64,000 nucleotides of DNA, taken from positions 440,920 through 504,919 of the forward strand of contig NW_003546266.1 in NCBI RefSeq assembly GCF_000090795.2, written 5' to 3'. A program made the position numbers and the translations under genes. The DNA comes from Amphimedon queenslandica. Lineage: Eukaryota > Porifera > Demospongiae > Haplosclerida > Niphatidae. This document shows positions 56,640 through 64,000 of the stretch, one piece after another. A model generated the notes under the pieces. It had not been told where the DNA came from. It did not search any database and saw only the letters and a list, made by a program, of their open reading frames with translations. Numbering within the stretch: the stretch's first letter is position 1; every line of letters starts with the position of its first letter.

Positions 56640-57633
56640 CAAAGTCAATCTCACGTTTCAATCCAGCAATAATCTGATCTCTAGCCTCTAAAGCAGCATG
56701 ACGACTAGATCTACGAGTAGATGTAGGAGGATGGACCCAGAAAATGGTTCTGGTGGAGGGGACATATACACAGACTGTGAATCATAAGAGTCTTACTCTT
56801 CTATCGCACCAGTAACGTTCCCGTCCTTCTCGCTAGTTCAGGTCTCTTCTCTTCATTCAAATGATGTCACTTCCATGTGGTAGAGTCATTGTATTGGTCA
56901 CCTCAGAAGTGACGAAATATTAGAGCCTCCTTTAATACGTACCACAGCTCCTCTCATCACATTATCTCTTCCTCGAAGGGTCTTCTCAACTACTCCTAGT
57001 CTCCAGAGTCCTCTGTGTGTGTCATCATAAACAATGACCACATCTTCAGTAGTTATACTAGATTCATCAGGACAGCTTCTCCGATGACCTTCTCTTAATT
57101 CAGTTAAGTAATCTCTTCTCCATCAAGACCAAACGTGGTTAAGTATTGTCTTCAAGTACTTCATTTGTCAAGACATTGAGTAGGTAGAGTTATACTCCTC
57201 CACTTCTTGATTCGTACACAAATAGTCTGGTAGATTGAGTAAACGCCTGCCAAATATTAAGTGGGATGGAGTAATTGGTTCATCTAAATCAGTGTAAGAC
57301 ATGTGAGTGGTCTTGAATTCAGAATTAGCTCCACTTCATTTCTTTCAGTTATTCGTTCTTCATAAATGAGTTTAGCTTGACCAACAAGCATCCTGAGACA
57401 TTTTGTCACCAACTGAACCATCGTCTCGAAGAACCCTCCCAACCATGGCACTCTCAATATTAAAACTCCATTTGACGTTAACCCCGTACACAAAAAGCTG
57501 CACCTCAGGGTGTTCCATGATGGCACATATGGATTTAGATGCTCCCTTGAAAGTATTTCTGTTGTCTGAGACAATTCTGGATGGAAGTCCTCTCCTCGAG
57601 ATCAATCTCTTGAGACATTTTAGATAACTCTGG
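56640..57633 (-). pseudogene. BEL/Pao integrase and C-terminal end
   Basis: Minus strand, two main frames. LKRLISRRGLPSRIVSDNRN (second catalytic Asp in SDN), VKWSFNIESA, then WLGGFFETMVQLVTKCL (catalytic Glu in GGFFE), LILNSRPLTCL and EPITPSHLIFGRRLLNLP; further on YLTELREGHRRS and DTHRGLWRLGVVEKTLRG; it ends near ARDQIIAGLKREID. This is the Pao-type integrase and its tail. Frameshifted and with stops. The upstream side is cut by the Ty3 LTR at 57634, and the rest of the element reappears at 62267-62580. Confidence 0.8.
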
Positions 57634-58062
57634 TGTAGTGACTGTATTTGCAAACATGAATTATTATTGTTGTTAGTGTTGTTATTGTTGCTGCTATTGT
57701 TATTGTTATTATTATCGTTGTTATTGTTGTTAATACTAAGAATTGAGAGACATTATTATTATTATTAGTATTGTTATTACTGGTTATTAGTGATTATGTT
57801 AGTTATGATTTGTTATGAGTATGAGTAATGAACATGTGTTTTGTTACTATTTTTAGAATGCTAGACAGTTCTTTGTCCTTTGTTATCTATTCTATTGTTC
57901 AGTTCCCTCTCGTGCTCTCTCCCTCATGTATTGATTGTGCAAGATATTCTCTCTCTCTTCTTCCATCTTTTTTCACTTTTAGCATAATTATAACACTGTC
58001 AACTGTTGCGCCAATACTGTGCGTTAGCAGCTGATAGCATAGTGAAGGGAGTAAACATAACA
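57634..58062 (+). repeat. 5' LTR of the Ty3 element
   Basis: Starts TGTAGTGACTG and is taken to end at AACA (58062), just before TTGGCAACGAGGAG, the presumed tRNA primer site. About 429 bp, with a (TTATTG)n-like block at 57660-57735 also present in the 3' LTR. Confidence 0.7.
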
Positions 58063-58076
58063 TTGGCAACGAGGAG
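58063..58076 (+). promoter_or_regulatory. Probable primer-binding site
   Basis: TTGGCAACGAGGAG directly follows the LTR and resembles the TGGCGACGAGGA-type sites of other Ty3 elements. The matching tRNA was not determined. Confidence 0.45.
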
Positions 58077-58103
58077 TGTAAAGTCACTAACGTTACTCTG
58101 TCA

Positions 58104-58885
58104 TGGCTGGATCTGTTGGACGGCTTGGACCCTTCAATCCTGAGCACGATGACTGGACTTTATACTCTGAGAGTCAAATTCTATTTTGTTGCAAACGGCA
58201 TTACAGGAGCGGACAAGAAGCGAGGTACCAACTTAAGTCTTATTAGAGCCAAAGTCTTATTGGAGCCGACACTTATAAAACGTTGAGATGTCTGCTAGTC
58301 CTGAAGTGTCAAAACATAAGTTGTATGAAGAGTTGAAGAAGTTGGAGGATCATTTTGCACTTAAGAGGTCACAAATATATTATCGTTCGGAGTTTTACAG
58401 ATGTATTCATAAGCCTCAAATGTCAGTTGCTGAGTACATGTCTCGATTAAGGTAACTTGCTAAAGACTGTGGCTTTGGTGGCCAGCTAGATACAATGCTG
58501 AGGGATCGACTGATATGCGGTATCAATGATGCAGCTATTCACGACTATTATCAGAGGGTGACGATCTCGCACTCAAGGATGCTCTACAGCATGTCTCTGG
58601 AGCTAGCCATGAAAGATTCAAAAGGGTTGCATCCTCATGGTTCAAACCCTGTGCACTCTACTAGAGCAGCAGAAGCCTCGTAATCATAATGGCCAGCATC
58701 ACACAGCTGGTGGTGGTGGTAAGCGTAACTGTTACAGATGTGGACAGTCAAGACATGCTCCTTATAAGTGTCGATACAAGACTGCTACCTGTTTTAATGT
58801 AATAAAACTGGACATATTAGTTCTGTTTGCTGTAGCAACCCAAGACGTTCTACCACTTCACGCCCGAGCGATTACAAGATGACCA
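58104..58885 (+). pseudogene. Ty3 gag (capsid and zinc knuckles)
   Basis: Begins ATG 58104 with AGSVGRLGPFNPEHDDW, shifts frame at once (RVKFYFVANGITGADKK), later YEELKKLEDHFALKR with SQIYYRSEFYRC, SVAEYMSRLR, MLRDRLICGINDAAIH, and the zinc knuckle CYRCGQSRHAPYKC (C-x2-C-x4-H-x4-C). A second knuckle is lost to a frameshift (CFN, then NKTGHISSVC in another frame). Packages element RNA when intact; here broken. Confidence 0.75.
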
Positions 58886-58904
58886 ATCGTTCTGTACTAC
58901 ACTA

Positions 58905-59444
58905 GTGATACTACTGCTACTCGTAATGAGTACTCTTTCACAGTCAGAACGAGTCGTATGGATCCTATTACTGTTGATGTTCTCATGCATGATGTTTCAG
59001 TCAAGATGGAGCAAGACACAGGCTCATCTGTTTCCACTGTCATTGGAGACAATTCGTTCACACTTTCCTTTCAAAGTTTTAGAAGAGTCATCAACACTTT
59101 TAAGGACCTATTCAGGTGAGTTGTTAACAGTACAAGGTATTGTACATGTAAATGTTGTTTACAAGAAACAAGCTGTTGCTTTGCCATTATATATTGTATC
59201 TGAGCAAGGACCGACTTTGTTTGGTCGTGAGTGGTTATTTGAGATAAAGCTTGATTGGCATGAAGTACATAGTATTAAAGGTCGAGAATCTATAGATTGT
59301 TATTGGATAAATTTGAGTCTCTTTACTAAAGAGTTGGGTCAACTTAAAGATTTCAAAGCTCATATATACTTTGATTCTCAGGTTACTCCAAAGTTTTACA
59401 AGCCTCCTCGTCCTATTCCGTACACCTATAAGAAAAAAGTTTAA
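58905..59444 (+). pseudogene. Ty3 aspartic protease region
   Basis: DVLMHDVSVKMEQDTGSSVS holds the D-T-G active site (about 58975-59030). Another frame continues TYSGELLTVQGIVHVNV and LPLYIVSEQGPTLFGREWL, the flap and C-terminal part. The frame change between them and a stop before reverse transcriptase make it non-functional. Confidence 0.75.
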
Positions 59445-60660
59445 GATGAATTACAAAGGTTATCAGACCTACAAATTATATCCCCAATTCAATTTTGTGA
59501 GTGGGCAGCGCCTATTGTGCCTGTAATGAAGAGTGATAAAGTGATTGTGAGAGTTTGTGGTGACTATAGTGTAACTGTTAACAAAGCATCCAAGTTAGAG
59601 TCATATCCTATTGCAAAGTTGGATGATCTGTAAGGGGCATTATCTGGGGGCACTATCTATACTAAGCTGGACATGTCCCGAGTTTATCAGCAGCTCGAGC
59701 TAGACTATGATAGTAAATGTTTCACTGTCATCAATACTCATAAGGCCTTTTCACATATAATCGTATGCCTTTTGGCATATTGTCAGCGCCAGCAATTTTT
59801 CAGCGTGTAATGTAGAGTCTATTACAAGATATCCCGAAAGTAGCTGTTTATATAGATGATATTTTGATACCTGGGAAATCTCACACGGAGCATAGTCAGA
59901 CTGTAGAGAGACTATTTTGTCGCCTTCATGATGCTGGTTTGCATTTAAAGAAAAAGAAGTGTAATTTCTGTACTTCTTTTGTTCAATATCTTTGTTTTTC
60001 TATTGATAAAGATGGTCTTCAGCCCACAGCTGAGAAGATTAGAGCTATTAAAAAAGCCCCTATGCCTACTAATATCACGCAATTTAAAACATATTTGGGT
60101 CTACTATCGTATTATAATTGTTTTGCCTCATTTGCCTACTACATTAGCACCACATTATGAGTTGTTGCATCATAATGTTACTTGGAATTGGTCAGCAGAT
60201 GTTGAAGCAGCCTTTATTAACTCTAAAGAGCGGTTGACTGATGATAAATGTCTAGTACATATTGATAGCACATTGCCTCTTCTTGTAGCATGTGATGCAC
60301 TGCAGTATGGAGTTGGAACAGTTTTGGCCCACTGTTTCCAAGATGGTACTGAGACGCCAATTGCGTTTGCATCTCGTACACTGAGTGATACAGAGAAGAA
60401 GTATAGTCAATTTGAAAACTAGGGTCTGGCATGTGTCTTTGGGGTTATTAAAATTCATTGTTACTTGTATGGTCATCATGTTTCCTTAATTACTGACCAC
60501 AAGCCTCTACTGTCTTTACTGGTTGGTCAAAAACCTATTTCAAGTCAATCATCAGCTCGTATTCAATGATGGGCATTGATTCTAGCAGCATATGAATATG
60601 ATTTACACTTTAAGTCTTCTGCTAATCATGCTAATGCTGATGCATTAAGCTGCCCTTCCA
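59375..60660 (+). pseudogene. Ty3 reverse transcriptase and RNase H
   Basis: Opens KFYKPPRPIPYTYKKKV, then a TAA, LQIISPIQFCEWAAPIV, GGTIYTKLDMSRVYQQLEL, the NRMPFGI-SSAPAIFQ block and the active site VAVYIDDILI at about 59840-59870. Thumb: ITQFKTYLGLLSYYN. RNase H: PLLVACDALQYGVGTVLA, IAFASRTLSDTEKKY, a stop, then LITDHKPLLSLL and ANHANADALS. In-frame stops near 59443, 59630, 59812, 60421 and 60567 plus frameshifts. The catalytic YIDD and RNase H Asp are still visible. Confidence 0.85.
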
Positions 60661-60839
60661 TTAAGTGAATTGATTAGCAATACTCCCCTACCTCCAGAAT
60701 TAATTCTTTTAATGGAGAACATAGCTAATAGACCTATTGCTGCTAAAAGTGTTGCTGCTGCTACTAAGTCAGACTCTACTCTATCCCTGGTTCTACAGTA
60801 TCTGAAGTCAGGATGGTTCACTGAAGTCTTACTAGTATA

Positions 60840-61550
60840 GACAGCATCAGTTATCTCTGCATGATGGATGCATACTCTGGGCTTCTCAAGTACTTATTGC
60901 TGCGAAATTTTGCCAACATTTACTACTTGAATTGCAAGGTTATTTTGGCATTACTAAATTGAAAGCTAGAGCATGATCGTGTATATGGTGGCCTAATGTT
61001 GATACTGCTAAAGACGAAATGGTAAAGAGTGGTTCTTCTTGCCAGGAAAATTGCAATTCACTTCCTGAGGCTCCCATTCATTCTTGGCCATGGCCATCCT
61101 GCACTTGGTCCCACCTCCATATTGATTTTGCCGGTTCTTTGAAGAATAACACTATGCTATTAGTAATTGTGGATGCATTTTCTAAGTGGATTGAAGTATT
61201 TCCCCTGTGTACTGTTACTTAATGAGCTACTAGCTCTAAATTAAAAGTGCTCTTTGCACAGTTTGGTTCGCCTGATACTATCGTCTCTGACAATGGCCCT
61301 TCACTTGTAAGTCAAGATTTTGAATCATATCTCACTCAATATGGTATTCACCATATTACCTCTTCACCATACCATCCTGCCTCTAATGGGTTGTCTGAAA
61401 GAGCTGTTCAGCTAGTCAAGAATGGTCTTAAGAAATTGCTGATGGTACACTGTCTGAGAGACATGCATGTATTCTCCTTAATTACAGGTTTATTCCTCAT
61501 TGTACCACTGGTGTTTCTCCCTCATAACTGAAGTTCAGAAGTATTATAAG
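60840..61550 (+). pseudogene. Ty3 integrase catalytic core
   Basis: Degenerate zinc-binding start (QLSLHDGCILWASQV, FCQHLLLELQGYFG). Core: WSHLHIDFAGSLKNN (first Asp), TIVSDNGPSLVSQDF (second Asp), HPASNGLSERAVQLVKNG (Glu). All three acidic catalytic residues are present, but stops at about 60839, 60976 and 61220 and the frameshift near 61510 inactivate it. It runs into the duplicated C-terminal module. Confidence 0.85.
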
Positions 61551-61553
61551 TCT

Positions 61554-61943
61554 AAGGTGGATTTGGTGAAACCAGATCTTACCACTCGAGTAGAGAATAA
61601 CCAGTATAAGCAGAAGGAATTCCATGATTAGCAATCTTGTACTAGAAAATTTTTAGTAGGGGAGGGAATAATGTATAGAAATTTTAACGGAGATGAAAAG
61701 TGGAAACCAGGGAAAATTACGAAGTACCTCGGTTCACTATCTTTTTTAAAGGTGGATTTGGTGAAACCAGATCTTACAACTCGAGTAGAGAATAACCAGT
61801 ATAAGCAGAAGGAATTGCATGATCAGCACTCTTGTACTAAAAAATTTTTAGTAGGGGAGGGAATAATGTATACAAATTTTAACGGAGATCAAAAGTGGAA
61901 ACCAGGGAAAATTACAAAGTACCTCGGTTCCCAATCTTTCTTG
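61554..61943 (+). repeat. In-frame 195-bp tandem duplication of the integrase tail
   Basis: Units 61554-61748 and 61749-61943, about 94% identical by eye (roughly a dozen differences). Each encodes 65 residues including KPDLTTRVENNQYKQKE and KWKPGKITKYLGS, the C-terminal (GPY/F-like) module of the integrase. Unit 1 has a TAG where unit 2 has CAG. The downstream text DHIIKKKGSMVPEG completes the module once. Confidence 0.9.
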
Positions 61944-62140
61944 ATTTTAAGGAGACGATGGAACTATTATTAGGAGACAGATGGATCATATAATTAAGAA
62001 GAAAGGGTCTATGGTACCCGAGGGTGATTTTACACAATTCCTGAATACTGATCGAATGACGGAGGAAACTCGTACTACTCGTTCCCTGTATCCAACTCGT
62101 TGTCATCTTCCTCCAAACAGGTACACCCCTTCCTTACTTA

Positions 62141-62151
62141 AGTTAGGGGGA
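62141..62151 (+). promoter_or_regulatory. Polypurine tract of the Ty3 element
   Basis: AGTTAGGGGGA immediately before the TG that opens the 3' LTR. Confidence 0.65.
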
Positions 62152-62266
62152 TGTAGTGACTGTATTCGCATACATGAATTATTATTGTTATTGTTGTAAT
62201 TATTATTGTTAATGTTATTATTGTTGTTGCTGTTATTGTTATTATTATCGTTGTTGTTATTGTTGT
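62152..62266 (+). repeat. Truncated 3' LTR of the Ty3 element
   Basis: Matches the first about 115 bases of the 5' LTR (TGTAGTGACTGTATTCGCAT, TTATTGTT block) and then stops where BEL/Pao coding sequence resumes. Confidence 0.75.
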
Positions 62267-62580
62267 GTAGCTCCAAGAGTGTAGCTCCTTATCTAGAGAT
62301 CTAGCACTACATATACCATCTGCTCTCAACACATACGTGACATATGTAGTATGAGGCTCAGAACCTTTTCTAATACTGGCCCAGATAAAAGCCAACCGAG
62401 GCTTGTATTAAATGCTGTGGGTCCTTGAGTCTCCTTTGCTCCTTGTATTAAATGCTGTGGGTCCTTGAATCTCCTTTGCTACCTCTCTAGTTGCAAAAGT
62501 CCAGTACTGATTGAACCTATCAAGATATCTGGCCGTATCTGACTAGAATGATCATAATCCATAGTTAAGTCTAACTCATT
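62267..62580 (-). pseudogene. BEL/Pao protease-region fragment
   Basis: Minus strand. 62580 downward reads DHSSQIRPDILIGS, then FNQYWTFATREVAKEI, GPTAFNTSLGWLLSGPV, and in another frame THVLRADGICSARSLDKEL. The D-x-LIG and LGW-LSGPV landmarks belong to the Pao peptidase region that lies before reverse transcriptase. A 40-bp direct duplication (CCTTGTATTAAATGCTGTGG) is embedded at about 62402-62480. Same strand as the integrase end at 56640-57633; the reverse transcriptase between them is missing. Confidence 0.7.
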
Positions 62581-64000
62581 AAGGTACTTTTGGATGAAAT
62601 TTTAATATTTTTTTAATTGATGCCATTTTATAGGAAATAAAAAGTTGTACACCTTGTGCTATTTTTAAATTTTTACCATACACTGTATATAAGTTATAGA
62701 TCATTGAACTTTAAATATAAAAAAAAAATCCTGCATAACTTTTCATACTTTATGAACTTACTTGTTGCATTTACTAAGCAAATTTAGTTCCCTTTTTTCA
62801 TTGTAGATTCAGTTGCAGTTGAAGCTGATATTCTCATTTGCCTTGTGTACAGTAGCATTTATCGGACATGGATTTTAACATATAAACAACTAGCAATTTA
62901 TCATTTTATTGATTGCATGTCATAACACTACTTTTTTCTATTACCTGATGGAGTTTTGTTATCATTAATAATTCTGTTCATTTTGTAGTAATTTTTGAAG
63001 TACCATTTCAAGAAAGTCAAGGCATTAATGTTTAGCAATGAATATTGTTATTGCACTATTGACATTAACCATGAATATCATTAATCTTTTTATGAATATA
63101 GTTTAATCTGACGTCATCCTACATGCTAATGCGGAAGTCACATGACTTCTGTGAGTATATTCATGGCTTTTGGCAGTAAAAGGGGTGGGTGTGCCATGTC
63201 ACTGAAATAAAGATGGCCGTCTGTCCTGTTTGATTCTCTGTAAGCTCCTCCTCCTTCAGCTGTACGTGCATAAGGGAAAGCCTCTATCTCGGCATAGATC
63301 TCGGCCCCTGGTTCTCTGAAGTACAAGCTAAAGCCACAAATTGAGCAACAATGCTTTATACTGACATGGTAGCTATCTTATTGACTTTGATTGTAGATCT
63401 AAATGCAAAAGCAGCAGAGATCACTTTTTCCTTAGCAAAGAAGTTTCCAGAACCACTGATAAGTTTTGTGATCAAATGCACACTTTATTCCTTTTTAGAA
63501 AGGAATACACCTGTGAGTTAAGCAACAAATCTTTGATATAAGGGACAAAGTCCTTGTGTAGAGGTCTGACTTTTGAAGACGGTGGTGATTCACTATTTTA
63601 CTATTCTAACTTGCAACAATATCCTGTTCCAATTAACTCTATACTATCACTAGTTTTGCCAGATTAATCATTAAAAGTATAACATTAACACTGTTTTATC
63701 TGTATAATCATATTACTAGTTTTAAAAATAAGAATATTAAAATAATTGATCATTAAAAAAACAACATAAAACAATGAGTAAATAAAAACAAAAAATTGTA
63801 GAGCTGTTAACTTTGTACTAGTATTAGTACTTTCAGCCGAGTTTTTATGGACCTATTAAGGTACACACACATAAAACTTCAAGTTTAATAACATAAATCT
63901 ACATGTAGACACTCTAAAAAAGGTAATGTTGATGCTTTTAAGGCGAAAATGCTCACAAGGCAAAACTCAACATTTGCAATGGTGCATGCCACATTTTGTT
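62581..64000. other. Intergenic, nothing recognised
   Basis: AT-rich to the end of the window. No exon, RNA gene or terminal repeat supported. Confidence 0.35.

Larger units (their letters stand above)
57634..62266 (+). mobile_element. Ty3/gypsy retrotransposon, decayed, nested in BEL/Pao
   Basis: LTR 57634-58062, primer-binding side, gag, protease, reverse transcriptase, RNase H, integrase, polypurine tract 62141-62151 and a truncated 3' LTR (62152-62266). Both LTRs open TGTAGTGACTGTATT and share a TTATTGTTGTT-rich block. Many stops and frameshifts. Left junction falls inside the BEL integrase frame. Confidence 0.85.

Noticed and set aside
5411-62280. Shared 15-mer GTAGCTCCAAGAGTG at 5413 and 62268
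   Set aside because: A single 15-mer match is expected by chance in 64 kb, and the flanks do not align.
1-64000. tRNA, rRNA and CRISPR arrays
   Set aside because: No cloverleaf with a GGTTCGAATCC-type arm, no rRNA core motif and no regularly spaced direct repeats with unique spacers were found by eye; short tRNA-derived pieces could still be missed.

Overview
This is a eukaryotic, AT-rich window with no bacterial-style operons. Where real genes can be read they have very short GT-AG introns (41, 42, 57 and 64 bp cases are visible with matching phases). Long stretches hold decayed transposons, and the palindromic octamer TACATGTA/ACATGTAC recurs throughout. These traits, plus the mix of Helentron, Crypton-like, BEL/Pao, Ty3 and L2-like elements, fit an invertebrate metazoan. 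A demosponge such as Amphimedon is my best guess; this is inference, not proof.

Layout. 0-2 kb: an NPF-repeat protein with a BEN-like C-terminus (249-872, +) and small spliced minus-strand exons. 2.25-3.3 kb: an open Tc1/mariner transposase (-). 5.4 kb: one isolated exon (+). 8.8-14.5 kb: a graveyard of a pogo-like relic (-), a LINE 3' end (+), a hAT relic (-) invaded by a 25-bp minisatellite holding a perfect 32-bp palindrome, an unidentified repeat-associated protein (-), and the 3' end plus LTR of a Ty3 element (+). 14.5-29 kb: MITE families, a Tc1 relic, a BEN relic, and long gene-poor DNA. 29.2-32 kb: a decayed MULE/Kolobok-like DDE transposase followed by an OTU protease domain (+). 32.5-33.8 kb: a multi-exon gene (-) whose product has a PD-(D/E)XK nuclease signature; this is the best candidate for an undescribed host gene. 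34.7 kb: an exon on the other strand. 38.4 kb: the best copy of a three-copy repeat with a small open frame. 39.4-40.15 kb: assembly gap, then an RGG-rich terminal exon. 42.2-49.3 kb: a nearly full-length decayed Helentron (Rep, PIF1 helicase and OTU, -). 51.5-53 kb: a Crypton-like tyrosine recombinase (-) broken by stops and a MITE. 53.5-54.3 kb: a second LINE 3' end. 54.3-54.7 kb: a two-exon gene fragment (-). 56.6-62.6 kb: a Ty3/gypsy element (+) nested inside a BEL/Pao element (-).

Most of the protein-coding capacity is therefore mobile-element derived, and most of it is broken by stops and frameshifts. The exceptions with clean frames are the BEN/NPF gene, the Tc1 transposase, the PD-(D/E)XK gene (apart from ambiguity near one exon junction), and several single exons whose genes cannot be completed by eye. 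No rRNA, tRNA or CRISPR array was recognised.
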